Counted from the stretch's first letter, positions 35,217 through 47,245 are shown. The stretch: 64,000 bases of DNA from Hibiscus mutabilis (GCA_019671005.1 CM033721.1:56525680-56589679), one strand, 5' to 3'. The notes: a model not told the origin generated them from the sequence alone. Translations and numbers: made by a program.

Positions 35217-36840
35217 TGTTGTCACGGATTTTTTTGGCTCAAAAATCCAAGAAAAAGGAAAGAAAGCTGGACCGAATCAAGTAAAAAGGGAGGTGCATTA
35301 TTCCTACATATTTGATTCAAAAGAAAAAGAAAACAAAGCCAGTTCATTCGAATCTTCAACAGAAAAGGAATGAGGCATCTCAAATTGGGGCAGAGTCGAT
35401 TTAAAAAGGAAGGGAACCAATCAACAAATTCGGTCAGATTTGAAGAGGGAAATATTGGAATCAAATCATGAAAAATAGGGCAATATTTTTACCCGAATTT
35501 GTGGATTTTTTGGTTAACTTTTCCCTATAATTATAGTAGTAAAAATCCCTATATAAACACCCCTTCACCTGTATTTCAACACACACAATAACCAAGAATT
35601 GTATACACATGATTTCTATCTAGGAATACAAGCAAGAAAATCAAGCAATTTTTAGGCACTTTTGTCTTTATATTTTTTATATATTTCTATTTTATTTCGA
35701 TTTTTTAAGAAAAAAGGAAGAAGAGAAGGTTATGTTCTTACCCATTTTTTGAGTCGTCGGAATATTTTGTTCATTTAGATTTGAACGCTTTTTGAGGATT
35801 CAAGGTTATCTGAAAGGTTTTTGGGAAATTTTAAAAGTGGATTTGGGTTCTATTTTTAAAAAAAACGAAAGGGAACTTTTTTAAAATCTCTACCGTCGGC
35901 GAATGGCGGTCGGCGTCGGTAGAGGTGGTCGGCGCTGCGGACGGTCGCCATGTTCTTCATCCTTATGATGAACACTTCGAATATGTTCAAAGGAAAAGGA
36001 GGGGAGTTGTTTGATTAAAAATTCTTAAAGGTGAAATTATGAAAGATGTTTTTAAATTTGAGTTTTATACTCATGTGCTTTAAAATAAAATGGGAAAATT
36101 ATGCTCATTAAATCCCTTCGCCTTTTCATTTTTTATTCCATCAGACACTGGTTTTAAAAGAACTCAATTTGGTCTTTTTATTTTAATTTGACCCATAATT
36201 TGTTTTAATTTAGTTTTTTAATTCTTTTTATTTCGTATTTTTTTAGCATTAAACCTTTTTTTGAAAAATCTTTCTTTTATTTCTAACTAAATTTCAATTT
36301 TTATTTTATTTTAAATTCTGGCTCGAATAACAAGTGTTAACCCGATTTCGGGAATGATGCACTTTTTCAAAATTACAAATCTTACCCTTTTTTTAATGCT
36401 CATTTATTTACTTATATATATATATTTTAATTTTTTTATGTATGTCTTTCTTTAATTTTGTATGAAATTCTTAAATTTTGTTCATATAGCATATTGGAGT
36501 ATAATTAATGTGGTGTCCTATCAAAAGGAAATAACGGATTAGCGCCAGAAATGTTGGCGGTGATTAGAGTTTACTCTTCGGATAATGGGGCCATTAAAAT
36601 AGAATCATATTCATAAATAGACAATAAATTAAATTTCACACGAACTTACAAATTCCGAGAAATAGACAACTTGTAATCGGCTAGGTACTAATTTTTGGGC
36701 GTTGTGACAGTGCTCACCCTTCCACGGGCGTAATCCCGAACCCATGTTTGTGTTTTTGTAGATCAATTGTTGTTTTAATAAAACAAGTTATATTTTATTA
36801 AAATAACTCGTTTTTAGGTGATCCAATTACTTCAATTTTT
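35217..36840 (+). mobile_element. LTR of a Tat/Ogre-like Ty3/Gypsy element (3' LTR with its tract)
   Basis: It begins TGTTGTCACGG right after the polypurine tract GCAAAGAGGGGTAGT. A TATA box CCCTATATAAACACC lies at 35549-35563. Near 36694-36735 it has GGGCGTTGTGACAGTGCTCACCCTTCC-type sequence followed by a CCCGAACCC phrase; similar phrases are familiar from Tat/Ogre LTRs. A terminus at 36711 (TTGTGACA) or further right near 36840 is possible; I could not pair a target duplication. Gag and pol are not present upstream, so this is a truncated 3' end. Confidence 0.6.
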
Positions 36841-36854
36841 TAAACGTGAGCCTC

Positions 36855-37135
36855 AAAAAAATGGCTGCCACAAGAAGCCATCTCTTTCTATCAAGGTCTC
36901 CGGTTTGCAGCAGATTAGGGTTTTGAAGATGTGGTCCTTGAGGGCGATGCTAAGCAAATTGTACAAAAATTGATCTCTCATGGTGACGACCTTCCAGTTC
37001 TGCGACTCATCATCCACGGCATCAAATGTATTGTAGGAGGTTCCAGCTCATTCCATTTTCCATCACTAGTCGGGATGGCAATCGAACCGCACCTGCAATG
37101 GCCCTTGCAGGTTGATCGGAGATTGGATACATGTT
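36855..37135 (+). pseudogene. LINE RNase H fragment
   Basis: The frame reads FEDVVLEGDAKQIVQKLISHGDD then, after a shift, SRDGNRTAPAMA. This matches the C-terminal RNase H (RVT_3) domain of plant L1-type LINEs, including the Asp of EGDA. No RT is attached; it is an isolated scrap. Confidence 0.7.
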
Positions 37136-37139
37136 TTAG

Positions 37140-38200
37140 ATAGAGGATGCTCCCCCTCTAATTTTTTTGGCAGCGACGGAGGATCGAAGCCGGATTGATC
37201 TCCCGTTGTTGTTCTGCACCTTCAGCTTGTTTAAGGCTCCTCGGTATTATGCCCTTCATTCTCTCGGTTTGTGCTCCATTGTCTCCTTGCTGGTAGACCG
37301 AGAGTCTCTTTGGATCATCTGAGTTTTGTTTTTGGATTTTGTTTTTGTTTTCAGCCTTTCATTTCTATGTATATGATTGATTCTTTTGTTTTGGATTTTG
37401 TTTTTTTTAATAATATCTTAGATAGGTAACCTTTTTCAAAAACAATTCTCAGCATTTTTAAACCAAAAAGATATTAAACGTTTAAACATATTTAATCTCA
37501 AACATATAAATATATCAATCATTTAATATTATAGTTGATATTTTAAACAATAAATAAAAAATTAATCAACTAATACATATTGGGTCGGGTTTTTAGATGT
37601 TATTTGGTGTGTTTGGACTAGAAGAGCTTATAGGCCGGGTCGGGTTAAGGTTTAATTTTTCCGTGACCGGGTCAAGTCGCTTAAATTATTTAATTTTTAT
37701 TTTAAAATAAAAAATATTTAAAATGGTATTTAATATATATAATTAAATTTAAATAAAAACATATAAATTTGTAAATTTTTTAAATTATAATTATGCCAGA
37801 TTGGGCATATGGATGGTAATTCAGGTGTGTTTCAGATGTCTGATTATATTTTACGAATTCAGATAATATATGAATTCATATATTAATACTACTATCCACT
37901 GCATTTATATACAATTTAGTGAACCCCTATTTAAAAGTAATATAAAACTTAAAACTTATTTTCATTAACTATGCGTAATTCTTCCGATTCTCAAGAATTG
38001 AAGACTGCTCAGTAGTAAAATTAATATTTTTTGGATAATTACCGGTATTGAATTTTTTACAAATGTTTACACATGCATATATTATAAATAATATTTTTAC
38101 CATTTACTATATATTATATAAAAAATGGGTAACGGAATTATATGGATAAGAAAATTCAAAGAACTTGTCAATTGCAGGGAACAAAGAGAACTAAACAAAA
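37140..38200. other. AT-rich intergenic sequence before the copper transporter gene
   Basis: No gene visible. A short GGGTCGGG-rich patch at 37583-37680 resembles the hAT-like MITE family at 33503 but has no clear ends. The rest is A/T-rich with no coding signal. Confidence 0.5.
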
Positions 38201-38204
38201 TTTA

Positions 38205-38231
38205 ATAGTACAATAAATGATATTGTACTAT
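38205..38231. promoter_or_regulatory. Perfect inverted repeat with two GTAC copper-response cores
   Basis: ATAGTACAAT (38205-38214) and ATTGTACTAT (38222-38231) are exact reverse complements with a 7-base spacer. Each arm holds GTAC, the core bound by SPL7-type copper-deficiency factors, with starts 17 bases apart. The site lies 189 bases before the COPT start codon. Copper-transporter genes of plants are known targets of this control; binding here is inferred. Confidence 0.6.
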
Positions 38232-38369
38232 ACATTTTATCTTTCAAAAAACCTAAAATTTTGATCTTATAATTAACCTCATTATATCATCCTCTTGCTT
38301 TACTTTGGATTCAACACTAATTTCCATCCAAAAACACTATTTCTCCATCTTTGAACTTAAAATTTCCAT

Positions 38370-38382
38370 TATATATATATAG
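38370..38382 (+). promoter_or_regulatory. Possible TATA box of the copper transporter gene
   Basis: TATATATATATAG lies about 38-50 bases before the ATG at 38420. If used, the 5' leader would be very short, so a TATA further upstream (cattatatcatcc near 38279) is an alternative. Confidence 0.4.
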
Positions 38383-38419
38383 TTTTTTTTTTTTACAATA
38401 CTTGCACCGTGTAGCTACA

Positions 38420-38890
38420 ATGAATCATGATCATGGGACAGAATCAACGTCACAATCAACCAATGGAACGTTCGGGATGCACCACCACAAAATGATGATG
38501 ATGCATATGACCTTCTTCTGGGGCGACAGCGCTGAGATCCTTTTCTCCCGTTGGCCCAGCCGTCATGGTGCCGGTATGTACGCGTTAGCCTTGATATTCA
38601 TCTTCATGCTCGCGATCCTCGTTGAATGGTTCTCGCATTGTCGGCTGATCAAGCCAGGGTTAAGCAATAATGTCTTGGCCGGCGTGGTGCAAACGTTGTT
38701 GCATGCCATCAGGGTTGGTCTTGCTTATCTGGTGATGCTTGCTGTCATGTCTTTTAATGGTGGGGTGTTTCTGATTGCAGTTGCCGGCCATACGTTGGGA
38801 TTTCTATTGTTTGGTAGTAGGGTTTTCAAGAAAAATACGGAAACGTTGTTTGATGGTAATGCATCTGATCTTCCTCCTATGAGTTGTTGA
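38420..38890 (+). CDS. COPT: High-affinity copper transporter, COPT/Ctr family
   Basis: A 156-residue intronless ORF. Ctr proteins form trimers that import Cu(I) across the plasma membrane or organelle membranes. The N-terminus is Met/His-rich (FGMHHHKMMMMHM, residues 18-30), as expected for copper capture. Three hydrophobic segments lie at about 52-71, 99-116 and 117-132. Segment two has MX3M at Met106 and Met110, and segment three has GX3G at Gly123 and Gly127; both are family hallmarks. The length fits plant COPT1/2/6-type proteins. An in-frame ATG 69 bases upstream (38351) would add 23 residues, but it precedes the TATA-like run and lacks family similarity, so 38420 is preferred. The GTAC inverted repeat upstream suggests copper-deficiency control. 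Which COPT paralogue this is cannot be told. Confidence 0.93.
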   Translation: MNHDHGTESTSQSTNGTFGMHHHKMMMMHMTFFWGDSAEILFSRWPSRHGAGMYALALIFIFMLAILVEWFSHCRLIKPGLSNNVLAGVVQTLLHAIRVGLAYLVMLAVMSFNGGVFLIAVAGHTLGFLLFGSRVFKKNTETLFDGNASDLPPMSC

Positions 38891-39040
38891 TTAATTTACA
38901 TTTTATATATGGAATTTATTTGTGTTTCTTTAATCTTTTATTGTAATGAAAATACCCTAAAGTTATTTGGGGATAAAAGGTTTATTTTTAATTTCCCTTT
39001 TTTGCAATGATAATTGACTGGTTAAATATAAAAGTTAATT
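38891..39040. other. 3' flank of the copper transporter gene
   Basis: AT-rich. Near upstream polyadenylation signals such as AATGAAAA (38945) may serve the transporter; I cannot fix the cleavage site. Confidence 0.35.
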
Positions 39041-39049
39041 TGCACATAA

Positions 39050-40360
39050 TTATGGGATCAAAGCCACACTTGCAGCCCGTTGTCCTCGTCACTGTTATCT
39101 TCGCCAGCCTATCCGCAAGGCTGTTACCCTCGTCACAACAATATTGTCTCGGTAATCAATTGATCGAGCCTTTATGCTCTCAACAGCAGCCATACTATCA
39201 CTCTCAAGCACAACCTTTTTTTTTAAATCCCGACTTCCGGGCTAAGAGTAAACCATCATATATAGTGGCTGATCCAAAATCTCTAAAATGAGGTCCGAAA
39301 TTTTAGAACACTTTTTTTTCTTAGTAATTGAGTATCCAAAACCTCAAAGCTCTGCCTCCATGACCGAGCACCTCCATTAACGGCTACAAACATCAACCTA
39401 TTTCACAAGATTAATGGCTCTTTCTACGAAGAATAACCCATTATGAATTTCCTAATGATTTTTTCCACATCCAAACAAACACTATTTGCATAAGCAAATG
39501 GAGCAAATGCTAACGAAACTGCCTTAGACAAGGTAATACAACATGCTAACGAAAGCTACGTCGCTTTAAACTGAAAGCTACGTTGCTTTCAAACTCGAAA
39601 GCTTCTTCCTCATCTTCTGAATGAGATACCCATAAGTTTCCTTAGATACACTTTCATGGAGCAAATGGACACCAAGGTACTTATCCAAATCTTTAACCAG
39701 CGAGGAATTCAAACCATCACTATAGCATTTCTCAGATGTTGTGTAACATTCTCTGAAAACAAGATTGTGGACTTCTCATGGTTAATTCAGTGTTTGAAGT
39801 TTATGCAGAAATTTTCTAAGACATTTTAGATGACCATCATCTGTTCAATTGAAGCTTCTGAAAATAGAATCAGGTCATCCACAAAGAAAAACTTCAAAAG
39901 ATGTGCAATCATGTTAAAAGTAATTGATTTCCAGTCCTCAAAACTGATTTCAACATTGACAGTGTGCGCTAATCTCTCCATGCACAACACAAAAAAGATA
40001 AAACGACAAAGGATCACCTTAGCGGTTCCCCTGGGATAGAACAAAATCATCACTCAAAGTGTTCACAATGACCTTGATTAACAGTACCTGTATACCCATA
40101 AGAATCAAGGTATCTTTCAAGAACTGTTAATCCAATTTATCGTAAGCCTTCTTTAAATCAATATTAACTGTCATTCAACCCTTTTTGACATTCTTAATCG
40201 TAGAATGGATAACCTTTTGCGCTAAAATAATATTATTGATGATACTCCTTTGGGACAAAGCTGGACTGATCAGGGAGAACCCACTTTGTAAGGACGAATT
40301 AAGTCGATTCACTATAAATTTAGTAATCATCTTATACAGAACCGTACATAAACATATAGG
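39050..40360 (-). pseudogene. L1-type LINE fragment: RT then RNase H
   Basis: On the minus strand, RT motifs appear in order in several frames: INIDLKKAYDKLD (about 40170-40130), then LFCV and CMERLAHTVNVEISFEDWK (about 40000-39930), then FFVDDLILFSEAS (about 39880-39840), where Val replaces the usual Ala of the FADD motif. RNase H follows at about 39260-39060 (VVLESDSMAAVESIKARSIDYRDN). The order matches plant L1 ORF2. Frameshifts, stops and a gap between RT and RNase H make it dead. Confidence 0.8.
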
Positions 40361-40447
40361 TATAAATTAAAAAAAAAAATCAAAGAGCTTATAAGAAAAA
40401 ATGAACATGGCGACTGAAAATCTACTATCGTTAAGCCTTGAGCGACC

Positions 40448-40612
40448 TGGATTAGGGATCGGACTTGGATCGGACTGTATAAAATCCAAGTCCGAATCCG
40501 TTACAATCGGACTCGGATATTTTTCGGATTCGGATTTTTTTCAACTGAATTTGGATCGGGTCGTTTTTTGATCGGATTTTTTCGGATCGGATTCGGATTA
40601 AATTATCATCTT
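40448..40612. repeat. GGATCGGAT-rich repeat block
   Basis: Dense in atcggatt, ggatcggac and tcggattcgg, like the hAT-like MITE at 33503 and the block at 41420. Probably a fragment of a related non-autonomous element; no ends identified. Confidence 0.6.
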
Positions 40613-41419
40613 TAGTGTTGACCCAAGTCTGAGGGGTAGATCCGTGAATTTTAGCGTCTTTAGGGTATATTGTGTTTTGGCCTTCTAATAATTTTATTTT
40701 AATGCAAATCAGCCCATAATTTTGTGTATTTAATTTCTTGCATTTTTTATTTGTCATTTAATTATGCACTTATTCATTTTTTGTCCTTTGTTTGTTGACT
40801 ACATTTAAATTTTTGTGTTTATTATTTATGCTTTTAATTGGCTCTCTATTTTAATTCATAATTTTAGCCTAATATATCATAACTTTATCTTGTAATTTCA
40901 TGTCATTTACTATTTCATTCACTAATTTCTTAAATTTTTAGCAATTCATTGATATTTAATTTATTTGTTTCTCCATTGTATTTATTTTATTGTTTGTTTA
41001 TCTATAATTTTATCATTGTATTTGTTATATTGTTTGTTTATCTATAATTTTATCTTACATTTATTTTTTTGATATTTATGTATATGCATATGGTATAAAT
41101 AGATATATTACAATATATTAAGGTTAATTAATATATAAATCATAGTAAATATTATTATTATTTAACTTACATTTTTAAGACATTTATATTTTTATTATCA
41201 CTTTTAATATGAATATATATAAGTTAATTTTGTTTTCACCATTATTTCAAATTACCTAATATATACATTTATGTTCTCGTCCAATATATATATATATATA
41301 TATATATTTTTTTAATGTATTTAGTTTAACTTTTTTTACTTTATTTATGTTGTCTTATTGTTTTAATGTAAATATTATACATGGTATTTTGTTTTAAGGA
41401 ATTAAAAGTCATAAATGTT
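40613..41419. other. AT-rich stretch with a (TA)n run
   Basis: No gene. A TA dinucleotide run lies near 41284-41307. It separates two GGATCGGAT blocks and may be the interior of one element, but there are no supporting ends. Confidence 0.45.
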
Positions 41420-41545
41420 TTGATTCGGACTCGGATATGGATCGGATGTGTCGGATTTGGATCGGACATGGATTTAGATCGGATTCGGATTGGATCGTGG
41501 CATGATCCATATCCAATCCATCTCCTATTAGGACTCGAATATTTT
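41420..41545. repeat. GGATCGGAT-rich repeat block
   Basis: Repeats of tcggactcggatatggatcg type in the same orientation as the block at 40448, ending with atgatccatatccaatcc in opposite sense. Confidence 0.6.
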
Positions 41546-41799
41546 TTCGGATCGAACTTTCAATTATTACAAAATGGTCACTTAGCCCTAATTGCCATTA
41601 ATTGGGGTGACGTGGAAATTTGGATATAATTATTTAATAGCACAATTAGTCCTCCATATTTATACGTTTGATTAATTTGGTCCTAAATAAAAATAATCAA
41701 TAAATCTAGCCTTATTATTTACAAATTCTATCAATTTATTCTTATTTTTATAGGAAATATGTTAATATTTTATTTAATATTTTAATTATTATTTTTTGA

Positions 41800-42147
41800 A
41801 TGAAGACGGCAAAAGCCGATGAGTTTAAGCAGTAGATGTTCTACGATTAGGGGGACCTGAGGTGTCTTGGATAGCTAGACTATAAACTTCAGAAGGAATA
41901 GAATAATAAGTGGAGGGGTTAAAGTGGGAAGTATCTGCTAGTCTCGCAAGTTTGTCTGTCACCAGGGACCCATTGAAAATCTAGCATCCAGCCATAGTTT
42001 CGGAGATCAGCGATCGAGCGCACCAGAGAGGGGATTGGTTTCGGTTGTCTTTCTTCATGAGCTTAATGGCTCGTAAGTTGTCTACTTGTACCTACAAGAA
42101 TTCCAAACCAAGGTCCCATGCGATCATCAAGCCGATATAGAGACTAG
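41800..42147 (-). pseudogene. LINE RNase H fragment with A-rich tail
   Basis: On the minus strand the frame reads AWDLGLEF, then VQVDNLRAIKLM, WCARSLISETMAG and TDKLARLADTSHF, which matches the end of an L1 LINE RNase H domain, including the Asp of QVDN. It ends at 41800 with TTCAAAAAATAAT on the minus strand, an A-rich tail. The fragment is 5'-truncated. Confidence 0.7.
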
Positions 42148-42149
42148 AG

Positions 42150-44250
42150 GTGAGCGTTCGGTCGAGTTGAGTCAAAAATTTTTGAGTTGACAAATTTAAT
42201 TTTACAATTCAAACTTTAATTGAATTTTTTTCGATTCTAATCAAGTTTATAGAGTTTGATGAGTCAAATTTTCGAGTTTATGTACACATTTAATTGTAAC
42301 TATTTATAATGTCATAGTATTATTTGGTTCCAATTTAAACGGCTTTATCTAATTATATAAGATGTACATACATATTTCTTCATATTATTTTCCACATGTG
42401 TAAATAAGATTTTTAATTATATTATTATTATCGAATACTTGAGGTAAAAATATGTCATTTCATTCAACTACGGGCTTCATTAAAACCCCCATCATATCCA
42501 GGTCAGGCCAAGGCGAGACCAAAGATAGCGAAAGGAGGGAAAGAGTGCCCTAAATATATTAATAACTAAACCAAAAAACACAATAGAGTTCAGAAAATCC
42601 AGTAACACATGTCAAATGATACAAACCAATGTAAAAAACACTCGAAATTAAAAAAAAACAAATTGCAACAAACTTTTTCTCGAGTTTTTTTAATTATATT
42701 GTTTAATACCTTAGGCTTCTTCTTCGTGCACTATAAGCAAAAACCTCTTGATTTTCAGGTATTCTAGATAAATCTCACAAAGTTAAAAATAAATATGTTA
42801 GTTAATTTATAAATAGCTTTATAACATATATGACATAAAAAATAACTATATTAATCAAGATAAAACATTATCATCTTCCATGTCTTAAAGTTCCACAACA
42901 TACTCAACAAGGTTGATTGAATACTTAGATTTTCAAAGCCAAATATTGAGTGCAAATCAAAGCTTCAACCATAGTCGGAGTTTTCCAAAACCATCTAGAA
43001 TACGTCCACTCGTGTTGAATTCACTTTCTGAGGCAACTGTCGAGATAGGAATAGAGAAAACATCTTGAGCCATTTGTGCAAGAATAGAGTATCGTGGACT
43101 ATTCACTTTCCACCATAATAACAAATCAAATGAAGCCGAGTTGTTTTCTTTTTCTTACTCAGTCAAATATTTATCCAAATTAGATTTATTTTCAGAACTA
43201 ACTCGTTATTTTTTAAAAGATATTGTTGCGCGACCAAACTTGTCTTTGATTGACGCAATTTTGTAGACATGAAAATTTTGTTGGAATACTTTATTGAGCT
43301 TTGTGGACCTTAGCTCTCATAGCAATAAAAGAGTATTCATCAAACAAACAATGCAAATCTCTTTCAATCAATTTTATAGCCTCGGTAGTAACATCAAGGA
43401 AAAACAAGTGTACCTCAAAGTTCAAAAAGCCCATTTTATGTCACAAATCTAAGATAATTGCCAAGTAAACTAGGAAGTTCGTATTTATGGCATCACCCCG
43501 GTACTTATTGTACTTGTCCTTCATTTTTGAAGCCATGGAGACCATGTCTAAATCACCACAATTCATCCATTCATCAAGTAAACAATGTATCTCTATCAAA
43601 GTTTCTCAAAGAAATTAGAGGTGACATGCAATGATTTGGACACTTTCAATGTAAGATAAAAAAAAGGCTATAAAATTTTTACAATTCTTTTAACATTTTC
43701 CCAATCATCAAATTTAGGGACCTCATCTCTAACTATGAGGTTTATAAAAAAAAGCTATTGTCATCACAACATATGAATCAAATGCATGTTTATATTTTGC
43801 AACCACATTTAACATCATTTACGTTGAGTTCCACCTAGTAGGCATATCTAGCTGCAAATGAGCTTTAGTATCTATCATTTCTTCTTTTGACCGATCATAA
43901 ATTTTTTCATCTTTAATGGTGATGCTCTTGTGTACCTCACATCAACTCTGACTCGATCAATAGACACTAAAGCATACTTAACACCTTCTTGTACGATAAG
44001 ATGTATAACGTGTGCAACACATCTTATATGCATATATTTCCCGTTTGCAGCATAAATATTTCGACAATTCAATTTCTTTCTCAAATATTTAATATCATAA
44101 ATATGTTTTTCAAGGTTTTGGCCTACGCTTTCACCTCTATGAGCAGATATCAGACAAACATTTATGATTCTCTTTTGCAATATCCAATCACATCTATCCA
44201 ATGTGTTGTTTGTTAGAATCATGTAAGATATCCTTTGAAGTAAAGTCTAA
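42150..44250 (-). pseudogene. hAT-superfamily transposase relic
   Basis: Minus-strand frames show the family's landmarks in order. The core has MHIRCVAHVIHLIVQEGVK and RASPLKMKKF (ORF 43875-44222). Next comes ASKMKDKYNKYRGD followed by LAIILDL (about 43550-43440), matching the KYW and LDPR region. The C-terminal dimerisation block is WWKVNSPRYSILAQMAQDVF followed by SIPISTVASESEFNTSGR (about 43125-42990). Stops and shifts interrupt it. The left end near 42148 (AGAGGTGAGCGTTCGG) resembles hAT element termini; no right end was found. A palindrome TCAAAAATTTTTGA lies near 42171. Confidence 0.82.
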
Positions 44251-44280
44251 GTGTCAATTGTCAAACACATTCTACCCGTT

Positions 44281-44412
44281 TCTAGGGGTGTGCAAAAAAA
44301 ACTGATCCGATTGAATTGGTCTAATTATCCGTTGGTACGATCCAAAAATTTAGATATCTGATCCAAATTCTATTTTTGGATCAGATATCTAATTCGATTT
44401 CGAATTGGATAC
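44281..44412. repeat. Fragment of a hAT-like MITE
   Basis: It begins CTAGGGGTGTGCAAAA and contains atccgattgaattgg and gatcagatatctaattcg. Similar to the elements at 33503; only one end is present. Confidence 0.5.
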
Positions 44413-44996
44413 TATGATTTTATGCATATTTCAAAATGCTTTTGTTTGTCTTTAGGTATATATGTTTGTATTTAGTGGTTAAAATTATGCATTTGTATAA
44501 GGAGTTAGGAAGTTGCTTTGTTGCCAGTGTGAGAGTTATTTTTTTGGTGTTGATGTAGGGCAGGCTTGGCATAGCAGTGTAGGAACAGGAAGTAGAAAAA
44601 GCAGAAGAGAATTACCGAGACCCAGTTGGCAAAATTGGACTAGAAATTGCCAAGCTCGATTGACAAAGAATTAAAGTCCGATGCTCGGTCAAAGTAGCCA
44701 TTGAACACCAGTACACGTTAGCCCCATAATTCAAAAGAGGATAAGAGGATAACACGTCTGTCTTGGTGTGTAATCAAATTTCAAATTTTAAACCCATCAT
44801 AGGGTTTTCACGAGTTCCGATTTAAAGAAGATCGATCATTGAGCCAAGAGGGTGACACCATGGTGAAAGAGGTAGCTAGAGGCAACGTGGTTCGAACATC
44901 TTAGACCGAGAGCTCTAAAGCAATTGAAGGGCTTTATCGATGGACCTCGTTTTTGCCTATTCTCTTAATTTAATTTTTATTTGAATGGTGATGTTG
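44413..44996. other. Stretch without recognisable genes
   Basis: No ORF of note and no familiar repeat. It has ordinary base composition and lies between a MITE fragment and the Tork-like element. Confidence 0.45.
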
Positions 44997-45422
44997 AGAT
45001 ATGTTAAGTATAGCTCATATACTAGATGAGGGAAAAACTTTTGGCAGAGGCTGTGAGTATGGCATGCTACCTCATTAACAGGTCACCATGGGTATCTTTG
45101 GGTGGCAAAGTTGCAGAAAAGGTATGGACAGGCAATGTAGTTGATTTTTCACACTTACGGATTTTTGGTTGCCCTACTTATGTGCATGTACCTGCGGTAC
45201 GGTACGGGGTATTTTGGTAATTGTACCCAGGGTTACTCTTTTTTATATATTAATTGTAACCTAATTTGATTAACAACATAACTAGAAGATAAACAACCGT
45301 TCTTTGCTCCCAATGACGTAAGCACACTGCTGAACCTCGTTAATCTCTTGTGTTCTTGCTTGTTTAAATTTCTTGTTCATTTGCCTGATTTCACAACAAG
45401 TGGTATCAGAGCAAGATTGAGA

Positions 45423-46320
45423 TGGCTATGTCCAGTGCAAAATTCGAAGTGGTAAAATTCAAAGGTGAGGGTAGCTTCGAATTGTGGCAGACGAGGGTAA
45501 AAGATCTATTAGCGCAACAAAGGATTTTAAAGGCTTTACGATCTGAAAAACCAGCATCAATGGAGGATGAAGATTAAGAAGAATTATAGCAGCGAGTGAC
45601 TGGGACCATACGGTTATGTTTGGCAGATGAGATTATGTTTCACGTAATGAATTTGTCATCTCCATAAGAAATATGGAAGAAATTGGAAAGTCAATTTATG
45701 TTCAAATCTCTAACAAATAAATTGTATCTAAAGCATAAGTTGTATGGGCTAAAGATGCAGGAAGGTCACGATTTGGCACAACACGTGAATGTCTTCAATC
45801 AAATAATCACTGATTTTGCTCAACTTGATGTGAAGATTGAGGATGAAGACAGAGCAATGATTCTGTTGTGTTCATTGCCTTCCTCTTATGAACACATGTT
45901 GACTACTCCTACATATGGGAAAGAAACAATCAAAGTTGAAGAGATTACTGCAACTTTGTTGGCTCACAACTAGCAAAAGCAGACTGTAGGGGAAAGCTCT
46001 CATGTTGATGGTTTATATATTAAGAGTAATCAAGACTGTGGAAGAAAGTCAGAGAATGAGGGTTCTGGAAAATAGAATTCTAGATCAAAGTCTAGAGGCA
46101 AAAAGATGATTCATTGCTGCAAGTGCAAGGAGCTAGGACATATGAAGCGAGATTGTCCAAAGTTCAAAAGGCAGACAGATGATAAACATGATGCATCATC
46201 CAAAATTGTGAATGTGGTACAGAATGATAATTTAGATTGTAGTGATGGAGATATGGTTTCTATTCCAAAACTCAGTTCACGGATGCATGGATTCTTGATT
46301 CAAGATGCTCTTATCATATA
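45423..46320 (+). pseudogene. Gag of the Tork-like Copia element
   Basis: It begins MAMSSAKFEVVKFKGEG, the usual start of Tnt1/Tork Gag, with FELWQTRVKDLL. The centre has the Copia Gag domain (YLKHKLYGLKMQEGHDLAQH, 45683-45973). The nucleocapsid knuckle CCKCKELGHMKRDC gives CX2CX4HX4C near 46113-46155. In-frame stops near 45576, 45588, 45666, 45972 and 46074 break it. The later part runs towards the protease. Confidence 0.85.
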
Positions 46321-47245
46321 ACGTCTAATAGGGAGTGGTTTTCGACTTATATGTCTATTAATTCTAGTTCAGTCTATTTAGGTGATAATAGATGTTGCAA
46401 TATTGTTGGTGTTGGTGAAGTCGGAATTAAGATGTTTGATGGTACTGTTAGAACATTATGTGATGTTAGGCATATACCAGATTTGAAAAAGAATCTAATT
46501 TCCTTGGGCAATTTGCATAAGAATGGTTTAATTCCTAAAGCAGATGAGGATGGGGAAACCATTAGAATTGTTAGAGGTGCATTGACTGTAATGAAAGGAA
46601 AGATAACTACAGGGAATATCTATAAACTATTAGGGAGTACAATTGTAGGTGGAGCTCATTCTGTTGAGTCCTATGATGATAATACAAAATTGTGGCACAT
46701 GCGTCTTGGTCATCTTAGTGAACATAGAATGGTTGAATTGCATAAAAGAAATTTGTTGCATGGTGTTAAAAGCTGCAAGCTCAATTTTTGTAAGTTTTGT
46801 GTTCTTGGTAAACAGACTAAAGTTAGTTTCACGACTGAAATGCACAAAACTGAAATGATTCTTGATTATGTGCATTCTGGTGTATGGGAGCCTACTAGGG
46901 AATCATCATTGGGTGGATCTATGTAATATGTTACTTTTATTGATGATTTTTGTAGGAAATTTTGGGTGTATTTCTTGAAATAGAAATCTGAAGTATTTGC
47001 CAAGTTCAAGGTATGGAAAGCTGAGGTGGAGAATCAAACTGGTAGAAAGACAAGAACTTAAGGTCTGATAATGACACATAGTACACAGATTCACAGTTTC
47101 AAAAATTCTATAAGGAGCATGGGATTCAGAGACATTTTTTAGTGCGCAAGACACCATAACAAAATGGTGTTGCTGAAAGGATGAACAAGTCATTAACTGA
47201 AAAGGGCTTGGTTCTTGAGACTGAATGCAGGGCTTCCTAAAAGCT
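46285..47245 (+). pseudogene. Protease and integrase part of the Tork-like element
   Basis: A retropepsin relic near 46290 reads AWILDSRCSYH, with Arg-Cys where DSGAS-type proteases have Gly-Ala. GAG-pre-integrase reads LWHMRLGHLSEH and the zinc motif KLNFCKFCVLGKQ (46351-46926). The first catalytic Asp region reads DYVHSGVWEP: where the family has SDVWGP the Asp is Gly. Stops follow near 46924 and 46981, then frameshifted YVTFIDDFCRK and QNGVAERMNK. Both active sites are damaged, so it is inactive. Confidence 0.83.

Noticed and set aside
36931..37143. 70-codon ORF as an independent small gene
   Set aside because: Its start is the RNase H domain of a LINE, in frame only until a shift; a transposon scrap, not a gene.
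38351..38419. Upstream in-frame ATG for the copper transporter
   Set aside because: It would add 23 hydrophobic residues absent from the family and precedes the TATA-like run; the ATG at 38420 gives the normal length.
39007..39291. 94-codon plus-strand ORF after the copper transporter gene
   Set aside because: The minus strand of the same stretch encodes a LINE RNase H fragment, which explains its open frame.
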